Virus record (IMG/VR): IMGVR_UViG_3300046170_000355
Coordinates: 1 to 56,872 of that record
Length of the DNA: 56,872 nt
Source of the DNA: a virus
Reading direction: 5' to 3' (one strand)
Shown piece after piece: positions 17,858-27,343 of the stretch (the first letter of the stretch is position 1; the number at the start of each line of letters is the position of its first letter). The position numbers and the translations under genes are program-made. The notes under the pieces were generated by a model. The model was given only the letters and a program-made list of their open reading frames with translations, made no database searches and was not told the DNA's origin.

Positions 17858-18916
17858 ATGGCAAGTACATTTTCAGATAGACTTAAATTAGAGCTCATGG
17901 AGACAGGCGCAAACGCCAATACATGGGGCACAAATACCAATAATAATTTAGACGTAATAGACGCATTTTCTGCAGGATATTTAGCTAAATCTGTTGCTGG
18001 TTCTGCCAATATAACTCTTTCAACTGCAAACGCTTCCGATACTGCTGAGGCTTCAAACAAAACAATTGAATTAACAGGTGCTCTTACAGGAGACATCGTA
18101 GTTTTTATTCCTGCTGTTGAGAGTCAATATACTTTTTTTAATAACACATCGGGTTCTCAAACTTTAACTATCGCAGCAACAGGACACACAGCCAATGGTA
18201 CTGCTATTACACAAGGAGCAAAATCAACTGTCTTTTGTGATGGTTCAGCTAACTTTAATGTAGAGATTGCTTCTTCCACAGATTTAGGTTCTCAGACAGG
18301 AACATTACCTCAAGTATCAGGAGCTAACTTAACAAATTTAAACGCTTCTAACGTTGCTTCAGGTACAATTGCTAACGCTCGATTAGATGCACAACTTCAA
18401 GATGTAGCGGGACTCGCAGTGACCAACGGTGGTTTTATTGTCGGTGATGGTGCTAATTTTGTTTTAGAAACTGGTGCAACCGCAAGAGCATCATTATCAT
18501 TAGATACAGGTAATGACGTTCAATTTGATTCACTTGGTGTTGCAACCGCAGCGTCAGGAACAAGTGGTGAGATAAGAGCAACAAATGATATTACTGCTTT
18601 TTATTCTTCAGATGTCTCACTCAAAGAAAATATTCACAACATATCCTCTCCAATGGATAAAGTACAAAATCTTAATGGTGTTCTTTTTGATTGGAAACAA
18701 TCATTTATTGATTCCAAAGGTGGAGAAGATGGTTATTTTATGCGCAAAACAGATGTAGGTGTTATCGCTCAAGATGTTGAAAAAGTTTTACCAGAGGTCG
18801 TGGGCACAAGACCTGATGGTGTGAAAGCCGTCAAATATGATCGTCTATGTGCTTTATTAATCGAATGCGTAAAGGATTTACAATTACAAGTTAATGACCT
18901 CAAGAAAGGACATTAA
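17858..18916 (+). CDS. Tail fibre with S74 intramolecular chaperone
   Basis: 352 aa. N-terminal LKLELMETGANANTWGTNTN is a common phage fibre start, followed by a Ser/Ala/Thr-rich shaft. From residue about 248 the C-terminus is a Peptidase S74 domain: SSDVSLKENI, VGVIAQDVEKVLPEVV and VKYDRLCALLIECVKDL. This domain trimerises the fibre and then cuts itself off at the Ser of the SSDVSLKEN motif, using the nearby Lys. Confidence 0.85.
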   Translation: MASTFSDRLKLELMETGANANTWGTNTNNNLDVIDAFSAGYLAKSVAGSANITLSTANASDTAEASNKTIELTGALTGDIVVFIPAVESQYTFFNNTSGSQTLTIAATGHTANGTAITQGAKSTVFCDGSANFNVEIASSTDLGSQTGTLPQVSGANLTNLNASNVASGTIANARLDAQLQDVAGLAVTNGGFIVGDGANFVLETGATARASLSLDTGNDVQFDSLGVATAASGTSGEIRATNDITAFYSSDVSLKENIHNISSPMDKVQNLNGVLFDWKQSFIDSKGGEDGYFMRKTDVGVIAQDVEKVLPEVVGTRPDGVKAVKYDRLCALLIECVKDLQLQVNDLKKGH

Positions 18917-18919
18917 TCA

Positions 18920-19924
18920 ATGACTACACCTACAGGTCAAATTAGTCTAGATGACGTTAATGCAGAACTAGACATTTCTCCAGGCACACAAATCAATATG
19001 AATGCTGCTCCTGTTCGAGGATTAGCAGAAGTTCCTTCAGGAGCTATTGCTATGTCTAATCTACAAGGTAAATCCAATGCACAATTTGTTGCTGCAACAG
19101 GTGGTTCTATAACAACTTCTGGTGACTTTAAAATCCATACTTTTGATTCGAGCTCTTCCTTTTCAGTTTCTAGTGCGGGTAATGCTGCTGGATCAAATAC
19201 TGTTGAATTTATGGTTCTAGCTGGAGGTGCTGGTGGTGGCGGTTATCGAGGTGGCGGTGGCGGTAGTGGTGGGCAATTATCTAATTATCCAAGTCCAGTA
19301 ACAGGAGGACTTCCTGTAAGTGTCACAAGTTATCCAATAACTGTTGGTAGTGGTGGAAGTGCAGGATCAGGTTCTACCAACGGAGGCACTGGATCGAATT
19401 CAGTTTTTAGCACCATAACAAGTAATGGTGGAGGCGGTGGCGCTTCAAATCAAAATAGTGGTAATAGTGGTGGTTCAGGTGGTGGTGGATCATATGGTCG
19501 CCCTGATTCCTCAGCGGGGAGTGGTAACTCTCCTCCAAAATCTGCTCCCGCAACTCCTCAACAAGGATTTAATGGTGGACCAGGTGGGCAACAACAAGGT
19601 GTTCAAGCTGGTGGCGGCGGTGGAAGCGGTCAAGCTGGTCATCCCTATGTGACATCACCCACACAAGCAAGAGGTGGTGATGGAAGATCAATTTCTATAA
19701 CAGGATCCCCTGTCGCTCGAGGCGGCGGTGGTGGTGGAGGCACTGGTTCTTCAAGTCCTAGACCAGGTGGTGCCGGTGGCGGCGGATCAGGTGGTAGACC
19801 AGGCAACCCAGGTGGTGCTGGTTCAGCAAACCTTGGAGGTGGCGGCGGTGGAGGAACAACCAATCCACAAGACGGTGGATCAGGTGGCAGTGGTAAAATA
19901 ATTATAAGGTATAAATTTCAATAA
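18920..19924 (+). CDS. Glycine-rich tail fibre tip protein
   Basis: 334 aa. The N-terminus (GQISLDDVNAELDISPGTQI, then AIAMSNLQGKS) is the repeated attachment module seen in marine phage fibres. From residue 100 it is mostly Gly with Gly-Gly-Ser and Gly-Gly-Gly runs, resembling the polyglycine-II receptor-binding tips of T4-like adhesins. It ends in a beta strand (KIIIRYKFQ). Likely receptor binding. Confidence 0.7.
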   Translation: MTTPTGQISLDDVNAELDISPGTQINMNAAPVRGLAEVPSGAIAMSNLQGKSNAQFVAATGGSITTSGDFKIHTFDSSSSFSVSSAGNAAGSNTVEFMVLAGGAGGGGYRGGGGGSGGQLSNYPSPVTGGLPVSVTSYPITVGSGGSAGSGSTNGGTGSNSVFSTITSNGGGGGASNQNSGNSGGSGGGGSYGRPDSSAGSGNSPPKSAPATPQQGFNGGPGGQQQGVQAGGGGGSGQAGHPYVTSPTQARGGDGRSISITGSPVARGGGGGGGTGSSSPRPGGAGGGGSGGRPGNPGGAGSANLGGGGGGGTTNPQDGGSGGSGKIIIRYKFQ

Positions 19925-20346
19925 TGGCAAACTTTGCAAAATTAAATTCTGACAACATTGTTATGGCTCTTAATGTTGTAGATAATGATATTCTTCTTGA
20001 TGAAAATAATATTGAGCAAGAATCAAAAGGAATTACTTTTCTTCAAGAAATTCACGGTTGGACAGATTGGAAACAAACTTCTTATAACGCAAGTATAAGA
20101 AAAAACTACGCAGGAATTGGTTATAAATATGATTCAACGAGAGATGCTTTTATACCTCCACAACCTTTCTCTAGTTGGACACTAAACGAAACAACTTGTC
20201 GATGGGAGCCTCCTGTGGAGTTTCCTACCATTGATGAAAATTACTATGTAGAATGGAACGAAACCAATTTAAAATGGAATGCTACTGATAACGATAATAA
20301 TAATTTTATATGGAATTCAACAACACTTTCTTGGGACGCATCTTAA
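19924..20346 (+). CDS. Tail fibre-associated protein
   Basis: 140 aa, ATG overlapping the previous TAA. NYAGIGYKYDSTRDAFIPPQ followed by PFSSWTLNETTCRWEPPVEF is a motif I recall from cyanophage and pelagic myovirus proteins next to fibres. Three Trp-rich repeats (W-N-x-x-x-L-x-W-x-A) close it. Likely fibre assembly or structural. Confidence 0.65.
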   Translation: MANFAKLNSDNIVMALNVVDNDILLDENNIEQESKGITFLQEIHGWTDWKQTSYNASIRKNYAGIGYKYDSTRDAFIPPQPFSSWTLNETTCRWEPPVEFPTIDENYYVEWNETNLKWNATDNDNNNFIWNSTTLSWDAS

Positions 20347-20353
20347 ACCATAG

Positions 20354-20905
20354 ATGAAACACAAAAAAACATTGGTATCTCAATTTGTTCTTTGGGATTA
20401 TTTTCCAGTGCTGCAATCCTTAATTGATTTTGAAAAAGTAAAATTTAATGCTTTAAAAAATTATTGGGGAAATTATCGACAATCCGATAACATAAACGAT
20501 TGGAGACATAATTATTATAATCTATCTGATGATAAAAATATTACTTGGATAGTAGATTATGTAAGGGACTCTTATAACTTAATATCAAAAAATCCTTTGA
20601 GACCCATACAAAGAAATAGAAGTGTAGTTCTTTCTCAGAATGAAAGTTTAAATACACATAATCATATAGACCCTTATAACTTAGAAGGATCTCCTATAAT
20701 TTCAGGAGTTTTTACTTCTCAAATAGGAAAAAATAAAGTAAACTTAGTTATAGAATATGAGACAGGAAAATTAAAGTCTAAGAAAATTAGAATTCCAATG
20801 GAAACAAATAAAATTATTTTGTTTAATTCAGAGTTAAATCATTATTATGAGGTCAACAATAACAAAGAACATTTAATAAATGTTTGTTTTAGTTTTTCTC
20901 AATAA
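20354..20905 (+). CDS. Putative 2OG/Fe(II) oxygenase-like protein
   Basis: 183 aa. A possible metal triad: the HNHID segment (HxD) near residue 98 and a distal His in ELNHYYEV near residue 163, with beta strands between, as in aspartyl/asparaginyl hydroxylase-like double-stranded beta helices. The 2OG-binding Arg is not clear. Overlaps the next oxygenase gene by one base. Family assignment tentative. Confidence 0.5.
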   Translation: MKHKKTLVSQFVLWDYFPVLQSLIDFEKVKFNALKNYWGNYRQSDNINDWRHNYYNLSDDKNITWIVDYVRDSYNLISKNPLRPIQRNRSVVLSQNESLNTHNHIDPYNLEGSPIISGVFTSQIGKNKVNLVIEYETGKLKSKKIRIPMETNKIILFNSELNHYYEVNNNKEHLINVCFSFSQ

Positions 20906-21534
20906 TGAACCTTGATAGTTATTACTATATCTTTGAAGAAGCTTTAACAGAAAAGTTTTGTGATGATCTTATTCGATATGGTGAAGAACAAACACAAGAA
21001 ATTGCTTTAACAGGAAATTTTGATGGATCTCCTAGTAAAATAACAAACGAAAAAGACATAGCAAAATTATATAAAACAAGAAATTCGTCTATTATATGGA
21101 TGAATGAACCTTGGATTTACAGACAAATACATCCTTACATTAATGAAGCTAATAAAATATGTAATTGGAACTTTGATTGGGAATTTTCTGAATCTGCACA
21201 ATGGACTAAATATTCTAAATCACAACACTATACTTGGCATCAAGATGCTTTTAGTAAACCATACAATAGACCACGCTCTCCAGATCATGGATTAGTTAGA
21301 AAATTATCTGTAACTGTTTCTTTAGAAGACGGTGACGAATACCAAGGAGGAGATTTAGAATTTAGTATTGAAGGAGATAGGTATAGTACAAATAGAATAA
21401 TAAAGGCTAAAGAAGCTAGAAAAAAAGGAACTATTACTATTTTTCCTTCTTTCGTATGGCATCGAGTAACCCCTGTAACACAAGGAACTCGTTATTCTTT
21501 AGTTATTTGGAATTTAGGTTTTCCATTTAAATAG
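20905..21534 (+). CDS. 2OG-Fe(II) oxygenase (PKHD/prolyl hydroxylase type)
   Basis: 209 aa. The iron triad is HQD in YTWHQDAF (about residue 111-113) and the distal His in SFVWHRVTPV (about 190). The 2-oxoglutarate Arg is in GTRYSLVIW. Catalyses hydroxylation of a protein or small substrate with O2 and 2-oxoglutarate. First clearly intact member of a seven-gene group placed among tail fibre genes. Confidence 0.75.
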   Translation: MNLDSYYYIFEEALTEKFCDDLIRYGEEQTQEIALTGNFDGSPSKITNEKDIAKLYKTRNSSIIWMNEPWIYRQIHPYINEANKICNWNFDWEFSESAQWTKYSKSQHYTWHQDAFSKPYNRPRSPDHGLVRKLSVTVSLEDGDEYQGGDLEFSIEGDRYSTNRIIKAKEARKKGTITIFPSFVWHRVTPVTQGTRYSLVIWNLGFPFK

Positions 21535-21543
21535 GAGATTGAA

Positions 21544-22197
21544 ATGAAAAAAAAGAAAAAAGAACCAATATCAAAATTTTTTAAAGACAATAATTATATT
21601 ATTGTAACAGGAGCAGTTCCTTTTGAATTAGTTAATTTTATTTATATCTATTTTCAAAATAAAAGAACAGCAGCTAACTACTTGTATCAAAATAAACTTA
21701 TTTCTCCCTATGATGAAGCGTGGGGAAATTGGAACGATACTCAAATGCCAAACACTTATTCTCATTACGCTGATCCTGTAATGGAAACTTTAATGCTAAA
21801 GCAGTTACCTATTATGAATCAAGTAACGGGATTAGAATTATTACCCACTTACACCTATGGTAGGATTTATAAAAACGGTGATACTTTAGAAAGACACAAA
21901 GATAGGCCTTCTTGCGAAATATCTTGTACTATTAATTTAGGTGGAGATGCTTGGCCAATTTTTTTGGAACCTTCTGGAAAGGAAGGAGCTGAAGGAATTA
22001 GTGTAAATTTAAAACCTGGAGATATGTTAGCTTATCGAGGAACTCATGTAGAACATTGGAGAGAGTCTTTTCAAGGATATGACTGTGGACAAGTTTTCTG
22101 TCACTACAATGATTCCAATGGAAAATTTAAAAATGAAAATATGTTTGATGGAAGACCCATGATATGTCTACCAGCTTATGTAAAAAATAAAATATGA
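21544..22197 (+). CDS. 2OG-Fe(II) oxygenase
   Basis: 217 aa, start behind AGGAG. Iron ligands HKD (LERHKDRPS, about residue 118-120) and His in GTHVEHWRES (about 168). The segment ISCTINLGGDAWPIFLEP is typical of the family. The substrate-binding Arg is probably in the REs following the distal His. Overlaps the glycosyltransferase gene by 4 bases, so co-expressed with it. Confidence 0.7.
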   Translation: MKKKKKEPISKFFKDNNYIIVTGAVPFELVNFIYIYFQNKRTAANYLYQNKLISPYDEAWGNWNDTQMPNTYSHYADPVMETLMLKQLPIMNQVTGLELLPTYTYGRIYKNGDTLERHKDRPSCEISCTINLGGDAWPIFLEPSGKEGAEGISVNLKPGDMLAYRGTHVEHWRESFQGYDCGQVFCHYNDSNGKFKNENMFDGRPMICLPAYVKNKI

Positions 22198-23009
22198 TTA
22201 AACCAGAAGAACTGAAAGATAAAAATTTTAAAATATTTTTAGGTATGCCCATGTATGGTGGTATGGTCTCAGAGGCAACAGTGCATGGATTATTAGAGAT
22301 ACAACAATGGTCAATGGCCAAAGGTGTTGGTCTTAGATTTCAATCTATGGGTAATGAAAGTTTAATAACTCGAGCCCGTAATACAATTGTTTCTATGATG
22401 ATGGATGATAAAGATTTTATAGCTACACACTTACTATTTATTGATGCTGATATTGGTTTCAACTGGCAAAACATTGAAAGATTATTATGTGTAGATAAAG
22501 ATATAGCTTGTGGTATTTATCCCAGAAAACATCTTTATTTAGAAAAGGTAAAAGGAATTTTAGAAGAAAATCCAAATGCTACTCCTGATGATATTGAAGC
22601 TAGGGCTTTAGGATACAATGTAAACTTTGATGACCCTTTAAATTTAAAAGGTGAGGGAGGTTTTTTTCCAGTACAAGAAGCAGCCACAGGTATGATGCTT
22701 GTGAAAAGAGAAGTATTTAGAACTATGATGAAGAAGTTTCCTGAAAGAAAATATGAGTCTGATCAAATTGTTAATGGTGGATCTTATAAGTCTGATAACT
22801 GTTATGACTTGTTTGCTGTTGGACCATACAAAACAAAGACAAAAGAGGGTCAACCACAAATAAGATATCTATCCGAAGATTATTATTTCTCTCGTTTATG
22901 GCAGGAGTGTGGCGGGCAGATTTGGGCTGACTTAGCTATGCCTCTAACTCACTTTGGTAATAGAGCGTTTAGAGGCCATGTTGGGACTCTAGTCGCTAAA
23001 AAAGATTGA
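22194..23009 (+). CDS. Glycosyltransferase-like protein
   Basis: 271 aa. GT-A-like features: FKIFLGMPMYGGMVSEATVH at the N-terminus, SLITRARNTIVSMMM, and the LLFIDADIGF (DxD, about residue 81-86) that would bind a nucleotide sugar with metal, followed by CGIYPRKH. A common gene type in marine phages. It may glycosylate a virion or host envelope component. The acceptor is unknown. Confidence 0.7.
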   Translation: MIKPEELKDKNFKIFLGMPMYGGMVSEATVHGLLEIQQWSMAKGVGLRFQSMGNESLITRARNTIVSMMMDDKDFIATHLLFIDADIGFNWQNIERLLCVDKDIACGIYPRKHLYLEKVKGILEENPNATPDDIEARALGYNVNFDDPLNLKGEGGFFPVQEAATGMMLVKREVFRTMMKKFPERKYESDQIVNGGSYKSDNCYDLFAVGPYKTKTKEGQPQIRYLSEDYYFSRLWQECGGQIWADLAMPLTHFGNRAFRGHVGTLVAKKD

Positions 23010-23521
23010 ATAAGTTCTTACAAATAAATTATGAATTCTTGCCTTATGTTCAAGACATTTACGAAATATGTAAAAACAAAATAAAGTTATATAACTATAA
23101 AAAACACCCAGACTACATTACTCCAAATACTAAATGGCCAGGTTTAAGATCTCAAAAACTTAATCATATCGAACCTTTTTTACATTTGTTGGCATTAAAA
23201 GAAGCCGAAAATAAATTTACATTTGATCCTAAAGCATACAGAGAAATACATAGCTACGTACATTTGAGATCAGAAGAATCAAACGATGGAGAATTTATAC
23301 ATCAAGATACTTGTGACACTATGTTAATATATCTTTCTGATACTAATTTAACATCAGGAACTCGTTTTTATAGTAATCAACAAGAACCCATATCCGAAGT
23401 TAATTTTGTTCAAAACACAGCTATTTATTTTGATGGAAGTATATTTCATGGTTCTCTTAAAAATTACGGAGATTCTGTTAACAATGGAAGAATGACTATT
23501 AATATTTTTTGTTTTCGTTAG
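23006..23521 (+). CDS. 2OG-Fe(II) oxygenase
   Basis: 171 aa, overlapping the glycosyltransferase by 4 bases. HQD in GEFIHQDTCD (about residue 98-100), distal His in FDGSIFHGSL (about 149) and the candidate 2OG-binding Arg in NNGRMTINIF. SGTRFYSNQQ sits between, as in fibre-linked phage oxygenases. Unknown substrate. Confidence 0.7.
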   Translation: MNKFLQINYEFLPYVQDIYEICKNKIKLYNYKKHPDYITPNTKWPGLRSQKLNHIEPFLHLLALKEAENKFTFDPKAYREIHSYVHLRSEESNDGEFIHQDTCDTMLIYLSDTNLTSGTRFYSNQQEPISEVNFVQNTAIYFDGSIFHGSLKNYGDSVNNGRMTINIFCFR

Positions 23522-23529
23522 CTAATAAT

Positions 23530-24147
23530 ATGATCGCTCAAAAATTAAACAACATAGGATATATTTTGGATGATGTACCTAAACCCTTGTTAAAAAAATT
23601 AAACAAAATTGTACAAGAAAAAAAATTGGAATCGCATAATGAAAGTTTAGCGGGTAACATAAAAAAAGAATTTGTAATACCAAAAGCAAAACCTGTTTTT
23701 GATAAATACTTGTTTAAATTAATTCAAAAATTTGAAGATTCTTTTAATTTTTTAGATACTCCTCTTAGTTTTTTTTCCAACAATGATGTTCCATTAAAGT
23801 TAGATAATATGTGGGTTAACTTTCAAGAAAAACATGAATTTAATCCTATTCATACACATAAGGGGGTGTATAGTTTTGCTTTATGGTTAAAGGTTCCTTA
23901 TGATATCGAAGATGAAAAAAAATACGGTCCTGGTAAAAAAAGTAATACTAATGTACCAGGGGTTTTTTCTTTTTATTATACCAATAGTTTAGGAAGAATT
24001 TGCACAGTAGATCTCGAAGTGGATAAAACTTGGGAAGGTAAAATTGCTTTTTTCCCTGCCAACATGCCTCATTCCGTGAATCCTTTTTACACCTCTGATG
24101 ATTACAGAATATCTGTTTCTGGAAATATTGCATTTGACACAGCTTAA
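23530..24147 (+). CDS. 2OG-Fe(II) oxygenase-like, 2OG-FeII_Oxy_5 type
   Basis: 205 aa from the ATG at 23530; a TTG at 23509 is less likely. MWVNFQEKHEFNPIHTHKGV and YSFALWLKVPYDIED match the 2OG-FeII_Oxy_5 pattern, with HTH in place of HxD, and the distal His in ANMPHSVNPFY followed by YRISVSGNI. The HTH triad variant suggests a modified metal site. Confidence 0.65.
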   Translation: MIAQKLNNIGYILDDVPKPLLKKLNKIVQEKKLESHNESLAGNIKKEFVIPKAKPVFDKYLFKLIQKFEDSFNFLDTPLSFFSNNDVPLKLDNMWVNFQEKHEFNPIHTHKGVYSFALWLKVPYDIEDEKKYGPGKKSNTNVPGVFSFYYTNSLGRICTVDLEVDKTWEGKIAFFPANMPHSVNPFYTSDDYRISVSGNIAFDTA

Positions 24148-24201
24148 CTATGAAATAGAATATCTATAGATTTTGTAAAAAATCCATAGTATATTGGCAA
24201 A

Positions 24202-26028
24202 ATGCCATTAGTAAATTTTAGACCAGCTCCCGGTATCAATAAAGAAGTAACCGACTACACAGGCGAAGGCAAGTGGACAGACGGTGATAATGTACGCTTT
24301 TTTCAGGGATTACCTCAAAAAATTAAAGGATGGGAGAAGTTTATCTCCACAACCTTGGTGGGTGTTGCTCGTGATATGCATGCATGGGTGGCTTTAGATG
24401 GTACCAGATACAATGCTATTGGCACTGATAGAAAATTATATGTTCTTGAAGAAGGACTAGCTTACGACATCACTCCTATTAGAGAGACACAGGCTTTAAC
24501 TAATCCCTTTACTACAAATGCAACCACATCTGTTGTTGTGACAGATACAACTCATGGAGCAACGAAAGGCGACTTTGTTACTTTTGATTCTTTCTCAGCT
24601 ATTGATGGCTTAGATATGAATAAAGAATTTGAAATTACATCAATTGCTAATACCGATGCCTATGTAGTGACAACAACCGCGGCTGCCTCAGGATCAACAG
24701 CAAATGGTGGTGGTTCTGGTAATGCTAAATATCAAATATCAATTGGACCTGAAACATCTGTACCCGCTTTTGGTTGGGGAACAGACACGTGGGGAGCTTC
24801 AACTTGGGGTACACCAAGATCCACCTCTAATGTCACACTAGAGGCAAGACAATGGTCACTTGATAACTTCGGTGAAGATTTAATTGCAACAGTTTTAAAT
24901 GGTGGCGCCTTTAGGTGGGATACATCAACAGGTGTAAGCACAAGAGCGGCTGCTATATCAGGTGCACCAACCGCATCAAGAATAAGTTTAGTTTCAACTC
25001 CTGATAGACATTTACTTTTTATGGGAACAGAAAATACAATTGGCACACCCAATTCACAAGACGATTTATTAATAAGATTTTCAAGTCAAGAGGATATTAC
25101 TACATATCAACCTACAGCAGAAAATACTGCTGGTTCATTGAGAATTGCTGACGGATCACGAATCGTGGCAGCAGAGCGATCAAGAGGTCAAATACTTGTA
25201 TGGACAGATACATCATTGCATTCAATGCAGTTTATTGGTCCTCCTTTTACTTTTGGTTTACGACAATTAGGTCAAAACTGTGGAATCATTGGTAGTCATG
25301 CGGGGATTGATTTGAACGGTGTTGCCTATTGGATGTCGCAAGATTCTTTTTATCTTTTTGATGGTACAGTTAAAAAACTACCATGTACCGTGGAACAGTT
25401 TGTTTTTGACAATATTAATATAACAGGATCTGAAAATGCTTTTGTAGGTCACAACGGTGAGTTCAATGAAGTGTTATGGTTTTACCCAAGAACAGGATCT
25501 GACACAATTAACGCAGTAGTGGCTTATAACTATCTAGAGCAAACCTGGTGGACAGGAACACTAGATAGAACAACTTGGATTGATAGAGAAGTCTATGATA
25601 ACCCTGTAGCCTCGGACTACTTACCAACGACCACGGCCAACAATGAAGTTATCTCTGGTTTAACTGATGGTGCCACTCAAATGTTTTTACATGAGACAGG
25701 AAATAATGCAGATGGTCAAGCCATGACCGCTTTTGTCAAATCAGGATCTGTAGAAATAGGTGATGGTAATGATATTCTTTTTGTACAAAAACTAATACCT
25801 GATATTCAAAATCAAGAAGGTACTTTAAACATGAAATTAGAATTTAAATATTATCCAAACAATACGACAAGTGTCATTAAGACAGCAACCTTTACTGATA
25901 CTACAGAGTTTGTAAGCTTACGAGGAAGAGGTAGAGAATTTACAGTCAACGTTGTCTCTAATACAACAGGTACCTCTTGGAGATTAGGAACACAACGTTT
26001 TGATATACAACCCGATGGTAGAAGATAA
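24202..26028 (+). CDS. Tail hub or stabilisation protein (P22 gp10-like place)
   Basis: 608 aa, beta-rich with repeated Trp-Gly motifs (WGTDTWGASTWGTP). It opens VNFRPAPGINKEVTDYTGEG and GDNVRFFQGLPQKIKGWE, a pattern common to large marine podovirus neck or hub proteins. The length and mode fit the packaged-DNA stabilisation or hub protein of P22-like tails, but homology cannot be shown here. Confidence 0.55.
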   Translation: MPLVNFRPAPGINKEVTDYTGEGKWTDGDNVRFFQGLPQKIKGWEKFISTTLVGVARDMHAWVALDGTRYNAIGTDRKLYVLEEGLAYDITPIRETQALTNPFTTNATTSVVVTDTTHGATKGDFVTFDSFSAIDGLDMNKEFEITSIANTDAYVVTTTAAASGSTANGGGSGNAKYQISIGPETSVPAFGWGTDTWGASTWGTPRSTSNVTLEARQWSLDNFGEDLIATVLNGGAFRWDTSTGVSTRAAAISGAPTASRISLVSTPDRHLLFMGTENTIGTPNSQDDLLIRFSSQEDITTYQPTAENTAGSLRIADGSRIVAAERSRGQILVWTDTSLHSMQFIGPPFTFGLRQLGQNCGIIGSHAGIDLNGVAYWMSQDSFYLFDGTVKKLPCTVEQFVFDNINITGSENAFVGHNGEFNEVLWFYPRTGSDTINAVVAYNYLEQTWWTGTLDRTTWIDREVYDNPVASDYLPTTTANNEVISGLTDGATQMFLHETGNNADGQAMTAFVKSGSVEIGDGNDILFVQKLIPDIQNQEGTLNMKLEFKYYPNNTTSVIKTATFTDTTEFVSLRGRGREFTVNVVSNTTGTSWRLGTQRFDIQPDGRR

Positions 26029-26365
26029 AAATCAAAAAGAAATTATTAAGATCTACAACGACTTGAAATTAAAACCTTATAAAAAAACTAATTTGGAAGG
26101 TGTGGATATCTATTATGAAGACAAGAAATATTTAAGAATTCATCCCAAATCTTTAGTAAATCTTACTCCAGGAAACATACTAATAATTTTAAAAAAAACA
26201 AAAAAATGGGTAGCACAAATTATTGAAACATTAAAGGATACAACCTTAATAAATGAAACTAATCAATTTATGTATGTTACATTAGATAAATCTTTATTAG
26301 ATAAGGAAGAGAAACAATTAAAATTTACTATAAAACAAGGAATTTCAAATAATGAACTTTTCTAG
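26015..26365 (+). CDS. Hypothetical protein
   Basis: 116 aa from the ATG at 26015, overlapping the hub gene by 14 bases; an upstream non-ATG start at 26000 adds 5 aa. The sequence is AT-rich and lysine-rich (LKLKPYKKTNLEGVDIYYED). No family recognised. Lies in the oxygenase run and overlaps the next gene by 14 bases. Confidence 0.55.
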   Translation: MVEDKNQKEIIKIYNDLKLKPYKKTNLEGVDIYYEDKKYLRIHPKSLVNLTPGNILIILKKTKKWVAQIIETLKDTTLINETNQFMYVTLDKSLLDKEEKQLKFTIKQGISNNELF

Positions 26366-26900
26366 TTCTTTTTTGTATAAGTTTATTAAAAATAAAAAAG
26401 TAAATATTAATGAAAAAGATATTTATGAAAGATTAAAAGACAGATTACGTTGGCCAAGAACTTATACTTGGGGACAGCCTTCAATTGAAATAATAATAAA
26501 CAATAATAATAAATTACATGAAGAGATTTTTAAAGAAGACGGTTATTTAAACGTAAGTAAATGCATTGAATTAGTAAAGGAGGGACATACTTGTATTTTA
26601 TCTAATATTGGTTATTTCAATAAAGATACAACCGATATTCAAGATAAACTTAACTTAGAGTTTGGAAATATAAATTGTAATTTTTATTTCGGTAATGGTA
26701 AAAAATCTGTCTCTTTTGACAAACATCGACATTCTTATCCTGTGATAGTTAAAAATATATTTGGTCAGTCTAAATGGATTATTAATAAAAAAGAACTTAC
26801 GCTTAAAAAGCAAGAGGTAATTTTCTTTGATAAAAATATTGATCATCAAGTTGTAGATATAAACAAACCCAAACTATCAATGACTTGTAATATAAAATGA
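26352..26900 (+). CDS. Cupin-like or 2OG oxygenase-like protein
   Basis: 182 aa. The His-rich segment SFDKHRHSYPVIVKNIFGQS (about residue 122-141) and a distal DHQVVD (about 164) fit a JmjC/cupin-like double-stranded beta helix, although the exact HxD is unclear. Overlaps the next oxygenase by 4 bases (ATGA). Activity uncertain. Confidence 0.5.
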   Translation: MNFSSSFLYKFIKNKKVNINEKDIYERLKDRLRWPRTYTWGQPSIEIIINNNNKLHEEIFKEDGYLNVSKCIELVKEGHTCILSNIGYFNKDTTDIQDKLNLEFGNINCNFYFGNGKKSVSFDKHRHSYPVIVKNIFGQSKWIINKKELTLKKQEVIFFDKNIDHQVVDINKPKLSMTCNIK

Positions 26901-27328
26901 ATAAATTTTTTACTTGTGTAGATAACTATATTTCTGATGAAGAGTGTCTAAAGTATATTAACACTTACAATGACAACATAGCTTCGTCCTACATATATAA
27001 TAATACAAAACCTCTTCCTATAGCTTCCGATCACACTGTTCAAAAAATATATAATGATTTTAATATTCAAAATAGATTAGATAATTTAGAAATTGTTATG
27101 AGAGAAAAAGGCTCTTTTATGGACAATCATTTTGATACTGGAGATAGTTTAGCTTTTATACTTTATTTAAACAATGATCTAAAAGGAGGACAAACTGTTT
27201 TTGAAAATGAGACAGTGATTTACCCTAAAGTAGGTAGATTGATTTTATTTTCAAATGGTCAAATTTTACATAAGGTAAAAAAGATAACTCAAGGTAAAAG
27301 GTATGTTCTTGCAGGATGGTTTATCTAA
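26897..27328 (+). CDS. 2OG-Fe(II) oxygenase (prolyl 4-hydroxylase-like)
   Basis: 143 aa, minimal core. HFD in MDNHFDTGD (about residue 76-78), distal His in GQILHKVKKI (about 125) and the 2OG-binding basic residue in QGKRYVLAGWF. LKGGQTVFEN is the usual strand between them. Smallest member of the oxygenase set. Confidence 0.7.
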   Translation: MNKFFTCVDNYISDEECLKYINTYNDNIASSYIYNNTKPLPIASDHTVQKIYNDFNIQNRLDNLEIVMREKGSFMDNHFDTGDSLAFILYLNNDLKGGQTVFENETVIYPKVGRLILFSNGQILHKVKKITQGKRYVLAGWFI

Positions 27329-27343
27329 CGATATAGTTATATA

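Noticed and set aside
19645-19863. Pro-rich ORF opposite the glycine-rich fibre
   Set aside because: Mirror of the Gly codons on the other strand.
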